A stretch of 64,000 nucleotides of DNA from JAPORK01 sp026710285 (GCA_965201045.1 OZ241746.1:4836001-4900000), one strand, 5' to 3'; counted from the first letter of the stretch, positions 28,127 through 37,417 are shown. The notes: generated by a model not told the origin, from the sequence alone. Numbers and translations: made by a program.

Positions 28127-29128
28127 TCATGTAAAGCTGAGTGGTAAACGAAACTGATTTTCAGCAATAGCTGCTGCCTTATTTCCATGCAGCAATTTAA
28201 GTGCAGGTTTAAGTTGCTGATTAATCCAGGCAACATTTTCCTGAATTTGTTTAAGATTTTTCTTCGACGCAGGCACTTGTTTACTGGCTATATCACTCAG
28301 TAATGTAGCTAATTCGACAACCTGTGCGGAATTTTCAATGTGTTGTAACTTTTGTAATGCAATTACTGCATCTTTTTTACTGCCATGGTAGCTTTCTGAA
28401 AGCTGTAGCAGACTCAATGAATTTTGATACTTAGGTAATGTCGTTTGATTAAATTGTTGCAGAACACTTAAATTGTCTGTTGCAGCCTGACGCTGTGTGG
28501 TCAGTGCAGAAACTTTATCCGGAGAAGGTAAATCAGGTAACCTTACAGGGAAAAAATCCAGCTTTGGTGGACATACATCAAAATCATCCCACAAAGGTTG
28601 AAGTTGTAGATTTACCCATTGTGCATTTTTTTGTACTGTCTGGTACTCGGCACGACTCAAACCTGGATTAGGGTGCTTTTTAAGCAGTTCAAATAACTGC
28701 TGAAATTTTTTATCGCTATCTACTTTTGTTAATATTTTTAATTTTTTTCTTGCATCAGCTTTAGTACTTTTGTCTTCAGCACGCTCATACTGATGCTCTG
28801 CCAAAGCAGTGAATGTATGCTGCTGTTGAATAAATGCCTGCACATATTCATCCAGCTTTTGTTCAATATCAGGTGGCGCTGGCTGCGGTATCGCAGATAC
28901 CACCGGACTAACACGATCTGACTGATGAGACTGAACGGTTCTTGTATAGATGTTTTTAGCATTAACAGAGGTTGTTCTGCTATCCTTTCTTATAGGTTGG
29001 GTGGTGGCTGAAAATTTTACTGTGCGGTTATTGTTGGTTTTTCCCTGATTGTTGCTTCTTTGGCTCTCTCTGACGGGCTCTGAAGGTAACCGAACGTATG
29101 AATCAGTCTTACTACTTATTGCTCCCAT
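28127..29128 (-). CDS. Hypothetical protein with N-myristoylation-type start and internal repeats
   Basis: This 333-residue protein starts MGAISSKTDSY (ATG 29128, GAAGGGA seven bases upstream), a strong N-myristoylation pattern with Gly2, Ser6 and Lys7. Residues 20-90 are a Ser/Thr/Arg-rich disordered linker. Two diverged repeats of about 60 residues follow, each ending in a W-[VI]-N-x-Q-L-x-P motif: NAQWVNLQLQPLW near 175 and NVAWINQQLKPAL near 305. They are joined by a Leu-rich helix region. A partial duplicate of its 3' end is at 25646. It has no known relative that I can name and is likely an effector by architecture. Confidence 0.6.
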   Translation of the reverse strand: MGAISSKTDSYVRLPSEPVRESQRSNNQGKTNNNRTVKFSATTQPIRKDSRTTSVNAKNIYTRTVQSHQSDRVSPVVSAIPQPAPPDIEQKLDEYVQAFIQQQHTFTALAEHQYERAEDKSTKADARKKLKILTKVDSDKKFQQLFELLKKHPNPGLSRAEYQTVQKNAQWVNLQLQPLWDDFDVCPPKLDFFPVRLPDLPSPDKVSALTTQRQAATDNLSVLQQFNQTTLPKYQNSLSLLQLSESYHGSKKDAVIALQKLQHIENSAQVVELATLLSDIASKQVPASKKNLKQIQENVAWINQQLKPALKLLHGNKAAAIAENQFRLPLSFT

Positions 29129-29279
29129 TGCGCTTCCCTTCTTTAACTATCAAACTATGTTAAGCATGGTCTAAAACAGCAGTAGCGGAGAAAAATAATT
29201 GTAGTATCTCTACTTAAATGTTTAAATTTTACTCATGTGAAATTTTTCTTAATAAATAGTAAAAAATAAAGTTATTTTT

Positions 29280-30194
29280 ATGGCACACATGCTAACAGTC
29301 AACAACTTAAACAAGACCTACAGTAATGGTATTAAAGCATTAAAGGGCATTGATTTAACTGTAAAAGAAGGTGATTTTTTCGCCTTACTAGGTCCCAATG
29401 GTGCGGGAAAATCTACCACAATCGGTATTATTTCTTCACTGGTTAATAAAACTTCAGGCAAAGTTACCATTAATGGCTTTGATCTGGATAACAATGTCTA
29501 TGAAGCCAAACGTCAAATAGGTATTGTCCCTCAGGAATTCAATTTCAATCCCTTTGAGACAGTCCTGGATATTTTAATGAATCAGGCCGGTTATTACGGC
29601 GTTGTTATGCGACAAAGACGTTTGTTATGTGAAAAATATTTAAAAGCACTGGGATTGTGGGAAAAACGTAATGGTATCGCCAAAGACCTCTCCGGTGGTA
29701 TGAAGCGTCGTATGATGATTATACGGGCACTGGTACATCAGCCACCATTATTAATTTTAGATGAACCCACCGCAGGCGTTGATACTGAATTACGCTACTT
29801 TTTATGGGATTTTCTCAGAACCATGAATCGGGAAGGTACCACTATTATTCTTACCACCCATTATCTGGAAGAGGCCGAAAAAATGTGTCGTAATATTGCA
29901 ATTATCGATCATGGTAAAATTATTCAAAACACGTCGATGCAGAATTTACTGCAACAGCATAATACAGAAAGATTTTTTATTGATATTCAGGAAAAGACAG
30001 AGACAATACCCACACTGCCGGGATATAAAGTGAGTTATGCTGGTTCACACTCCTTTGAAGTGAAAGTCAGTAAAGGTCAAAGTCTGAACGAATTATTTCT
30101 GCATCTTGAAAAACAAAAGCTACATGTTACCGGACTGCGCAGTGAGGGTAATCGCCTGGAAGAGCTGTTTCTGGACATGACAGCAAAACATTAA
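29280..30194 (+). CDS. yadG: ABC transporter ATP-binding protein (YadG type)
   Basis: The 304-residue ATPase is the cytoplasmic half of an ABC-2 exporter. Walker A is LLGPNGAGKSTT near 37-48, the Q-loop is IVPQEFNFNPFET, the signature is DLSGGMKRRMMI, Walker B is LLILDEPTAGVD and the switch His is in TTHYLEEAEKM. The C-terminal 80 residues form the accessory domain seen in YadG/CcmA-like ATPases. The permease follows 24 bases downstream, so the pair is an operon. The substrate is unknown. Confidence 0.9.
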   Translation: MAHMLTVNNLNKTYSNGIKALKGIDLTVKEGDFFALLGPNGAGKSTTIGIISSLVNKTSGKVTINGFDLDNNVYEAKRQIGIVPQEFNFNPFETVLDILMNQAGYYGVVMRQRRLLCEKYLKALGLWEKRNGIAKDLSGGMKRRMMIIRALVHQPPLLILDEPTAGVDTELRYFLWDFLRTMNREGTTIILTTHYLEEAEKMCRNIAIIDHGKIIQNTSMQNLLQQHNTERFFIDIQEKTETIPTLPGYKVSYAGSHSFEVKVSKGQSLNELFLHLEKQKLHVTGLRSEGNRLEELFLDMTAKH

Positions 30195-30218
30195 TCACTA
30201 TTTTATGGTGTCACCTGA

Positions 30219-31004
30219 ATGAATACAATTTTTAAACGTTTTGTATGGATCGCATTTTATACGCTGTTATCAAAAGAATTAAAACGGATAATACGTATCT
30301 GGCCGCAAACTATTTTGCCTTCAGTCATTACATCCTCACTCTATTTTATTATTTTTGGCAATATTATTGGTAAACGTATAGGTAGTATGGGAGGTTTTGA
30401 TTACACCATGTTTGTAATTCCAGGACTTGTAATGATGTCAGTGATTACTAACAGCTATGTTAATGTTGCCTCAAGTTTTTTTGGTAGTAAATTTTGTGGT
30501 TCGATTGAAGAAGTGCTGGTTGCACCTGTACCGGAGTGGGTTCTGTTACTCAGCTATGTAATGGGAGGTGTTATCAGAGGAATGATTGTCGCTACACTGG
30601 TTATGCTGGTTTCAATGGTGTTTACATCAATCACGGTATATAGTTGGTCCATCACTGTGATGGTTATGTTAATTACTGCATTTATTTTTTCCATGACCGG
30701 ATTTTTAAATGGTTTACTTGCCAGCAAGTTTGATGATGTAAATATTATTCCTACGTTTATTCTGACACCACTAAGTTATTTGGGAGGAGTTTTTTATTCT
30801 ATTTCTGCACTGCCACCTTTTTGGCAAAAAATCTCATATTTTAACCCGGTTATCTATGAAATAAGTGCTTTCCGGTTTGGCATTCTGGGTTATAAAGATG
30901 GCATTGATATTATTTATACACTCACAGTGATGATTATTATTGCAGTTTTACTGTTTGTATTATGTATAAAGTTATTAAAACTGGGTAAAGGACTGAAAAC
31001 ATAA
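30219..31004 (+). CDS. yadH: ABC-2 family permease (YadH type)
   Basis: A 261-residue inner-membrane protein with about six hydrophobic segments, including ILPSVITSSLYFIIFGNIIG, FVIPGLVMMSVITNSYVNVA and LTVMIIIAVLLFVLCIKLL. The ABC-2 signature FILTPLSYLGGVFYSISALP and FNPVIYEISAFRFG are present and match YadH. It partners the ATPase immediately upstream. The substrate is not established for this family. Confidence 0.9.
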   Translation: MNTIFKRFVWIAFYTLLSKELKRIIRIWPQTILPSVITSSLYFIIFGNIIGKRIGSMGGFDYTMFVIPGLVMMSVITNSYVNVASSFFGSKFCGSIEEVLVAPVPEWVLLLSYVMGGVIRGMIVATLVMLVSMVFTSITVYSWSITVMVMLITAFIFSMTGFLNGLLASKFDDVNIIPTFILTPLSYLGGVFYSISALPPFWQKISYFNPVIYEISAFRFGILGYKDGIDIIYTLTVMIIIAVLLFVLCIKLLKLGKGLKT

Positions 31005-31059
31005 ATGATTAATCAGGCAGAGGGATGTCAAATACATCCCCCGCCTTTACTGTGAACAA

Positions 31060-31623
31060 TTATGTACACAGTTCATGATGTTGCTGTCTGTTGACGTGAG
31101 CAAAAAACTGTTTTCTTTCAATATAATATACTGTATGACTTTTCAAGGCATCCATACCGGTCATACTTAAAGCTTTGCATTTTTGTTCAAAATTCAACTC
31201 GACAGGTAGTTGCTGGCAGGAATTCTCAGTACACCGCATCTCAATTGTGTCAATGGTATAGTTTGAAAATCCCACGTGAATTAACTCTTTCAGGCTGGCT
31301 GCCATAATGCCTTTATCAGCGTGTTCTTCACTTAACCAATACTCCAGTTGTCCGATACCGCTGTAAATATCAGTGAACCCCGCAACACCGGCTATTTTAT
31401 TTTTATAAAATATTGTTGTATGTAAACCAATACTTTGCTGAAATTTTAATAATTCTAATTTGATAAAATTTTCTACATCTGTCACCGAAGTAATCGTATC
31501 GGACCAGTTAAATCGCTGCTTTAACCAGGTTTGGTTTTTTTTAATCAGATAAAAAATATCCGTAGCATATTGTGGTATAGTTAGACTGAGCTTTATGTCA
31601 GATGATATATGTCGGTAAAACAT
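31060..31623 (-). CDS. GNAT-family acetyltransferase (RimJ/RimL type)
   Basis: The 187 residues follow the RimL-type GNAT fold: NQTWLKQRFNW with DTITSVTDVENFI near the N-terminus, IAGVAGFTDIYSGIGQLEYW as the central strand, and LSEEHADKGIMAASLKELI in place of the acetyl-CoA loop. It would acetylate a protein N-terminus or small amine using acetyl-CoA. The acetyl-CoA loop is less Gly-rich than usual and the C-terminus (VELNFEQKCKALSM) departs from the common HNxxSxRVxEKxGF, so activity could be altered. It is convergent with the yadGH operon. Confidence 0.75.
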   Translation of the reverse strand: MFYRHISSDIKLSLTIPQYATDIFYLIKKNQTWLKQRFNWSDTITSVTDVENFIKLELLKFQQSIGLHTTIFYKNKIAGVAGFTDIYSGIGQLEYWLSEEHADKGIMAASLKELIHVGFSNYTIDTIEMRCTENSCQQLPVELNFEQKCKALSMTGMDALKSHTVYYIERKQFFAHVNRQQHHELCT

Positions 31624-31903
31624 AGCAATATCCTTATAAGTTGTTTTTGTTATTACCTGTTAGGGTCTGTTGATGTTTTGGTAATAATTTTATATTGTTT
31701 AGGGTTGGTTATAACATGATTCTTTTTGTAGGTCACAGACTATATCCTGTTTAGCCGATAAGACTATTTACAGACTATGACACCCACAGTTAGCGGTCAA
31801 ATTTTTACAGATATCATGGTAATAATATTAATAAAGTTCTTTATTTTTTATTGAACAGACAGTAAATAATAGTTTAATTTAAACGCAGGTAAAAAGTAAA
31901 CGC

Positions 31904-32356
31904 ATGAAAGTGGAAATTTATACAGACGGGGCGTGCAGTGGCAATCCCGGACCCGGAGGATGGGGCGTACTTTTACGTTATGGAAAACATGAAAAAACCC
32001 TCAAAGGCGGTGAACCTTTAACCACCAATAACCGTATGGAATTACAGGCTGCAATAGAAGGGCTGGTCGCATTAAAAAAACCCTGTGAAGTGGTGCTGAC
32101 AACAGATTCCGTTTATGTACGCAACGGCATTACTAAGTGGATTCAAAACTGGCAACGCAATAACTGGCAGACAGCTGATAAAAACCCGGTAAAAAATAAA
32201 GATTTATGGATAAAGCTATTAAGTGAGCAGCAACGTCATAACATAAAGTGGCGCTGGGTAAAAGGACACAGCGGTCATCCGGAGAATGAACGCGTTGACG
32301 CACTGGCCAGAGCAGCTGTTGCTAAAATAAAGCGTACACAAAAGGATACATTATAA
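31904..32356 (+). CDS. rnhA: Ribonuclease HI
   Basis: Cleaves the RNA strand of RNA-DNA hybrids. The 150 residues show the DEDD active site: Asp8 in IYTDGACSGNPGPGGWG, Glu in NRMELQAAIEGL, Asp in LTTDSVYVRNGI and Asp in NERVDALARAA, with the KGHSGHP loop before the last. Its stop codon overlaps the dnaQ start in TAATG, so the two are translationally coupled. Confidence 0.96.
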   Translation: MKVEIYTDGACSGNPGPGGWGVLLRYGKHEKTLKGGEPLTTNNRMELQAAIEGLVALKKPCEVVLTTDSVYVRNGITKWIQNWQRNNWQTADKNPVKNKDLWIKLLSEQQRHNIKWRWVKGHSGHPENERVDALARAAVAKIKRTQKDTL

Positions 32357-33090
32357 TGTCAAGAATTATTGTACTCGATACCGAGACTACCGGTATAACA
32401 CCCACAACCCACCGTATTATTGAAATAGGTTGTATTGAAATTATCAATCGCCAGATTACCAATAATAACTATCATGTTTATATTAATCCACAAAGGCAGG
32501 TGGATGAACAGGCTTTTGCAGTTCACGGATTGAGCAATGAATTTCTTGCAGATAAGCCGGTTTTTCAGGAGATAGCCACAGACTTCCTGCAATTTATCCA
32601 CGGTGCTGAACTGGTCATTCATAATGCTCCCTTTGATGTGGGGTTTATTAATCAGGAATTCTCTCTGCTGGCAACCCCCTTAGCTCCGGTTGAAACTTAC
32701 TGCAAAATAACCGATACACTGGTGCTTGCCAGAGAAAAACATGTCGGGCAAAAAAACAGCCTTGATGCGCTGTGTAAACGCTATCAGATTGACCACTCTG
32801 GAAGAACATTGCACGGTGCATTGCTTGATGCTGGTTTGTTAGCAGAAGTTTACCTGAAAATGACCGGTGGACAAACACACCTGATGCTAACAGAGGAAAA
32901 TTCGCTGGATGAGCAGGACAACTTTCAATTCAACAGCAGAACAGATCATCAACTGCCGCTGCGGGTTATTAAAGCCAATGAACAGGAATTAAAAGCACAT
33001 AATGAAAAACTTACGATGATCACCCGGGTTGCTGGCAAGCCCTGCATATGGGAACAGTTGCAACCTGTAACTGAAGAGCAAAATAATTAA
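32356..33090 (+). CDS. dnaQ: DNA polymerase III epsilon subunit (3'-5' proofreading exonuclease)
   Basis: The 244-residue proofreading subunit has ExoI VLDTETTGI, ExoII IHNAPFDVGF and ExoIII with HGALLDAGLLAEVY, the DEDDh class. The C-terminal part (about 190-244), which binds the alpha subunit, is present and ends KPCIWEQLQPVTEEQ. It follows rnhA with a one-base overlap, the classical rnhA-dnaQ operon (same direction here). Confidence 0.95.
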   Translation: MSRIIVLDTETTGITPTTHRIIEIGCIEIINRQITNNNYHVYINPQRQVDEQAFAVHGLSNEFLADKPVFQEIATDFLQFIHGAELVIHNAPFDVGFINQEFSLLATPLAPVETYCKITDTLVLAREKHVGQKNSLDALCKRYQIDHSGRTLHGALLDAGLLAEVYLKMTGGQTHLMLTEENSLDEQDNFQFNSRTDHQLPLRVIKANEQELKAHNEKLTMITRVAGKPCIWEQLQPVTEEQNN

Positions 33091-33425
33091 ACGATGGATT
33101 TAAGTCTGTCTGATTTGCATTAACTCTGCGTTAATGTGATGATATCCCCTCCATGAAACCTACTTGCTCGTGTAATGAACAAACAGCTTTCTGCAGTTCT
33201 AATAACCATCTCAATTAGTTTCTTTGATTATTCAGCAGACTAAAGTAACATGACGCTTAGGAAAACAATAAATAATAATTTGTCGTATAATTGTAACGTA
33301 GATTTTCAGGTAAAAATTAAACCACCAGCACAATAAGTGAATACATGAACTTTAAATCTTTTTGTAAAAATACCGATAGTCTGTTCATGTTATTGTGCTC
33401 ACGTTATTTATTCAGGTGATTATTT
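33091..33425. other. Intergenic, no gene seen
   Basis: About 335 bases of AT-rich DNA with no supported gene. The last part precedes a TTCAGGTGA Shine-Dalgarno-like site for the gene at 33426. Confidence 0.45.
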
Positions 33426-34172
33426 ATGGAGATACAACGTCCTGGTGGTATTACCCCTGCAACTGATATTGGTGCAGCTAATAAAGGCACAGAAACACAA
33501 ACTACTGGTGAATCGGTAAAGGGGATGATAGGTAATACGCCCGTGACGATTAGCGTAGTAGGGGCTAAAAATATGAAAGTACAGGTTGCCTCTTCAGCTG
33601 AAGGAAATATAGAAATTTCTTTCAGTAAAAAAAGCCTGAAAGAACGTGCTATTACTAAATTAAGCAAAACAAAGTCGTTACTTAAACCGGTGAAAGCAGC
33701 GGCAACTTTAACCAAAAAAATTGGTGGAAAAGCCATTCATGCAGGCGCTGAAAAACTCAAAAGTGCCGGTAACTTTGCTAAAAACAAAGCAATGAGTGGC
33801 GGTAGTTTTGCTAAAAGTAAAGTGATGAGTGGCGGTAGTTTTATAAAAGGAGCAGCTGCAGCTACAAAAAAAGGTTTTGTAAAATGGAATGAAAATAAAA
33901 AAGAGAACACACTGAATGCACTCAAAGAAACAAAAAGTGCGATAACCGGCGGCGCTAAAAAGATAAAAGATTATACAATAAGTAAAGTAAAAACCGGTGG
34001 TGCAAAATTAAAAGCACGCCTACCGCATAAAACACATGGATATGACCGGTCAGATTTTGAGAAGCCTGCTAAACCCATTAAAGAGCGTAAATGCAGCTCA
34101 GTTGAATCTGTAAGCTTTAAATCATTACCAGACTCACCACCTCTGCCAGAGAATGCCAGTAAAACAGATTGA
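33426..34172 (+). CDS. Lys-rich basic protein with GGSF repeats
   Basis: No family recognised. The 248-residue protein has 43 lysines, mostly after residue 70, with few acidic residues between 75 and 215. A short repeat occurs three times near 125-160: AGNFAKNKAM, GGSFAKSKVM and GGSFIKGA, alternating Ala/Lys/Gly in the manner of H1-like or nucleoid-associated tails. The N-terminal 70 residues look globular (MIGNTPVTISVVGAKNMKVQ). The stop codon lies within the GACATCC repeat that precedes MITE-C, so the natural C-terminus may have been cut. It could bind nucleic acid, membrane or anionic glycans; I cannot tell which. Confidence 0.6.
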   Translation: MEIQRPGGITPATDIGAANKGTETQTTGESVKGMIGNTPVTISVVGAKNMKVQVASSAEGNIEISFSKKSLKERAITKLSKTKSLLKPVKAAATLTKKIGGKAIHAGAEKLKSAGNFAKNKAMSGGSFAKSKVMSGGSFIKGAAAATKKGFVKWNENKKENTLNALKETKSAITGGAKKIKDYTISKVKTGGAKLKARLPHKTHGYDRSDFEKPAKPIKERKCSSVESVSFKSLPDSPPLPENASKTD

Positions 34173-34192
34173 CATCCTCCCCTCTCTAAAGG

Positions 34193-34429
34193 CTGTCTCT
34201 TAGTCACATTTTTTAAGTTTTTATTTTTATTCACAGTTTTATTTTCTGCTGAATATATCGACCTTTATTGAACACACCGTGGGCTGAGCCTGTCGAAGCC
34301 CGGCTGCTTTTGACCTCTGGGCTTCGACAGGCTCAGCCCACGGGTTTATGCCAAAAAGACTGGTATATTCAGTAGCAGGCAACCTGCCAGAACAAAAATC
34401 GGCACTTAAAAAATGTGACTAAGAGACAG
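34193..34429. repeat. MITE-C copy 2 with IS50-like ends
   Basis: A 237-base element ending CTGTCTCTTAGTCACATTTT on the left and TGTGACTAAGAGACAG on the right, with the internal palindrome GTGGGCTGAGCCTGTCGAAG / CTTCGACAGGCTCAGCCCAC. It is about 85 percent like the copy at 22160, by eye. Its outer flank GACATCCTCCCC is the same as the end sequence of the adjacent IS605-type element. Confidence 0.8.
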
Positions 34430-34543
34430 CTGAAGGACGGAGATATAAGGCGGTTTTTTTAATTTCTATTGACATTTTTGCCTGAAACAATTAAAATCCA
34501 GTCGCTAAATAGCACATGAAACCTATACAATTTACGCTCTTGT

Positions 34544-35599
34544 ATGGAAAAGACAAAGACACTAAAAGTAAGAGTTAAAGACAAACACGCAAAACAGCTT
34601 AGGAAGATGGCGGGTTCGGTTAATTTTGTCTGGAACTACATAAATGAACTTTCCTCTCGCTCAATCAGAGAGCGCAGAGAATTTTTGTCTGTCTACGATA
34701 TACACAAATATACCACTGGAGCAAACAAAGAGCTGGATTTGCATAGTCAAACGCTTCAGTGCGTAGCAAAAGAATATGTAAAAGCCAGAAAGCAATTCAA
34801 AAAGAGCAGGCTCAACTGGAGAAAAACAAAAGGTGTCAGGCGTTCACTGGGTTGGATTCCTGTTAATACAAACGCCTCTCGCTGGAAAAACGGACAGGTA
34901 TACCACAACGGAAACTACTTCAGTGTATGGGATTCCTTCGGATTAAGCAACTACAAATTCAGAACAGCTTCTTTCAATGAAGATGCCCGTGGGCGTTGGT
35001 ATTTTAACGTGGTCGTTTCTGTTAAGCCGGAACAATCAACGGGGACTTCTTCTGTTGGTATAGATTTAGGCTGCAAAGAAGCGGCTACGGACTCAAACGG
35101 AAGCGGTGTTACAGGCAGAAAATACAGGGCTTTTGAACAAAAGTTAGCTGTAGCACAACGAGCTGAAAATAAGGCTCGTGCTAAAGCAATACATGCAAAA
35201 ATCAAGAACAAAAGGAAAGATGAGCTACACAAATACAGCCGCAAACTGGTCTCAGAAAATGCTGCAATATTTGTTGGTAATGTAAAGTCTGCTGCTATTG
35301 CAAAAACTAAACTAGCCAAATCTGCATTAGATGCAGGGTGGCATATGCTAAAGACTATGCTGGAATACAAGTGCGATCACGCAGGCGTAGTTTTTGAAGA
35401 ATTAAACGAAAAGTACACAACCCAAACCTGTTCGTACTGTAAAGAAATCTCAAACAGTAGTCCGAAAGGTAGAGCAGGTTTAGGAATAAGAGAATGGGTC
35501 TGTAAATGTGGAGCTGTATTGAACAGAGATGTTAATGCTGCCAGAAACATTCTTGCGCTCGGGCATGAGCGTCTCGCAGGAGGAATCCCCTTCCTTTAG
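34544..35599 (+). CDS. tnpB: TnpB-like (IS605 OrfB) RNA-guided nuclease
   Basis: The 351-residue protein has the N-terminal OrfB_IS605 wedge (VRVKDKHAKQLRKMAGSVNF), RuvC-I Asp in SVGIDLGCKEAATDSNG, a zinc finger CSYCKEISN with CKCG, and RuvC-III Asp in LNRDVNAARNIL. The usual RuvC-II glutamate context (IVxEDL) reads IFVGNVKS here; a nearby FEELNEKYTTQTCS could supply an alternative glutamate. TnpB proteins cut DNA guided by RNA from the element's 3' end. There is no tnpA transposase next to it. Confidence 0.88.
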   Translation: MEKTKTLKVRVKDKHAKQLRKMAGSVNFVWNYINELSSRSIRERREFLSVYDIHKYTTGANKELDLHSQTLQCVAKEYVKARKQFKKSRLNWRKTKGVRRSLGWIPVNTNASRWKNGQVYHNGNYFSVWDSFGLSNYKFRTASFNEDARGRWYFNVVVSVKPEQSTGTSSVGIDLGCKEAATDSNGSGVTGRKYRAFEQKLAVAQRAENKARAKAIHAKIKNKRKDELHKYSRKLVSENAAIFVGNVKSAAIAKTKLAKSALDAGWHMLKTMLEYKCDHAGVVFEELNEKYTTQTCSYCKEISNSSPKGRAGLGIREWVCKCGAVLNRDVNAARNILALGHERLAGGIPFL

Positions 35600-35616
35600 G
35601 AAGGGGAGGATGTCAA
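35587..35616 (+). mobile_element. IS605-type right-end hairpin
   Basis: CCCCTTCC TTTA GGAAGGGG forms a perfect 8-base stem overlapping the tnpB stop, followed by AGGATGTCAA. The complement of this end (TTGACATCCTCCCC) occurs before MITE-C at 34169 and in altered form at 22138, so the same end motif is scattered through the window. In TnpB elements this end supplies the guide RNA, presumably transcribed here through the gene's 3' part. Confidence 0.65.
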
Positions 35617-35771
35617 CACTATAAATGCTTTACTACAGAGTAGAAACTAACATTTCCCTACAATAAAATGCAGATCATGTGCTTTATCTGTCAATATACC
35701 ATACAATAACTGACACAGACGTTATCTTGAGATAGCAATACCTTTTGTTAAGTTACAGGTAAGAAACAAAT

Positions 35772-37313
35772 ATGTTACATAGCGATAAGCAAACTACCGT
35801 ACTGATTATTTTGGATGGCTGGGGTCATCGTACTGATACTCCTGACAATGCCATTGCAGCAGCGCAAACACCGGTGTATGACCATTTACTGAAAAACAGT
35901 CCCAATACACTTATTCAGGCATCAAGCAGTTTTGTTGGATTACCTGAAGGACAAATGGGTAATAGTGAAGTAGGTCACATGAATATCGGTGCAGGTCGGG
36001 TTATTTTTCAAGATTTAACACGCATTAATAATGCCATAAAAGAGGGAAGTTTCAGCAATAACCCGGTCTTTAGTAAGGCTCTGACCGATGCTGTAACCCA
36101 GGATAAAGCAATACATATTCTCGGTTTACTCTCTGCCGGTGGCGTACATTCTCATGAAGATCATATCATGGCTATGATTGATACCGCTTATGCTAAAGGT
36201 GTCAGAAAAATTTACGTTCATGCTTTTCTTGACGGGCGTGATACAGCGCCTAAAAGTGCTGAAGCCTCACTCAAAAAAGTAGCTGAAAAATTAACCACAT
36301 TAAATGCAGGTTGCATTGCCAGTGTCATTGGACGTTATTATGCCATGGACAGAGACAATCGCTGGGACCGTATTGAAATGGCTTATCAGTTAATTACAGA
36401 AGGTCAGCATGCGTTTACAGCCCCTGATGCTGTTTCTGCTTTAAAAGCAGCCTATGACCGTGGTGAAAGTGATGAGTTTGTAAAAGCAACTTCTATAACA
36501 ACAGCAGGACAACCTGCAATCAAAGTTGAAGAAAATGACACGATAATTTTTATGAATTTTCGTGCTGATCGTGCAAGACAACTGTCTCAGGTCTTCACTG
36601 ATCCAGATTTTAAAGCTTTTAAACGCAGGAATAAGCCACAATATGCTCACTTCATTATGCTAACAGAGTATGCTGCTTCTATGCATGCAGAATGTGCTTT
36701 TCCACCCACAACGATTCACAATGCTATTGGTGAAGTCGTAGCTAACACGGGTAAAAAACAACTGCGTCTGGCTGAAACCGAAAAGTATGCACACGTCACT
36801 TTTTTCTTTAATGGCGGCAGAGAAACCCCTTTTGTTGGCGAAGATCGTCACTTGATCAACTCCCCTGATGTGGCAACGTATGATTTACAGCCACAGATGA
36901 GTGCTCCTGAAATGACTACTTATCTGGTTAATGCTATCAAAAGCAAAAAATATGATCTAATCGTTTGCAACTATGCCAATTGTGATATGGTCGGTCATAC
37001 CGGCAACTTTGCAGCCACTGTGAAAGCAGCAGAAACTATTGATAAAGCGCTGGGTGAAATTACTGCGGCACTGAATGAAACCGGAGGGCAATGCCTTATT
37101 ACTGCTGATCACGGTAACGCTGAACAAATGGAAGATAATCAAACCGGACAGCCACATACCGCGCACACCAGTGAACCGGTTCCACTCATTTATTTTGGTC
37201 CAAAAAATTTTAACTTTAAAGCGGGTGGAAGATTGTGTGACCTAGCACCTACTGTTTTATCATTAATGAATATTGAACAGCCAGAAGAAATGACAGGAAG
37301 CTGTTTAATCTGA
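35772..37313 (+). CDS. gpmI: 2,3-bisphosphoglycerate-independent phosphoglycerate mutase
   Basis: Interconverts 3- and 2-phosphoglycerate in glycolysis using two Mn ions. The 513 residues match the family. Key segments are LIILDGWG (metal Asp), MGNSEVGHMNIGAGRV with the catalytic Ser, VHAFLDGRDTAPKS, NFRADRARQLSQVF, the VCNYANCDMVGHTGN metal loop and ITADHGNAEQM. SD AGGTAAG precedes ATG 35772. It is intact; a decayed repeat and an IS3 copy sit right behind it. Confidence 0.95.
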   Translation: MLHSDKQTTVLIILDGWGHRTDTPDNAIAAAQTPVYDHLLKNSPNTLIQASSSFVGLPEGQMGNSEVGHMNIGAGRVIFQDLTRINNAIKEGSFSNNPVFSKALTDAVTQDKAIHILGLLSAGGVHSHEDHIMAMIDTAYAKGVRKIYVHAFLDGRDTAPKSAEASLKKVAEKLTTLNAGCIASVIGRYYAMDRDNRWDRIEMAYQLITEGQHAFTAPDAVSALKAAYDRGESDEFVKATSITTAGQPAIKVEENDTIIFMNFRADRARQLSQVFTDPDFKAFKRRNKPQYAHFIMLTEYAASMHAECAFPPTTIHNAIGEVVANTGKKQLRLAETEKYAHVTFFFNGGRETPFVGEDRHLINSPDVATYDLQPQMSAPEMTTYLVNAIKSKKYDLIVCNYANCDMVGHTGNFAATVKAAETIDKALGEITAALNETGGQCLITADHGNAEQMEDNQTGQPHTAHTSEPVPLIYFGPKNFNFKAGGRLCDLAPTVLSLMNIEQPEEMTGSCLI

Positions 37314-37417
37314 ATATAGAGATGACAGTTTAGCAGTGATCCTGTTTGTAGTTATCATGTGAAAAATTATAACGGTAGATTGGAGCTGCAACTAACAGCT
37401 CCTTCTGTCCGACAAAC

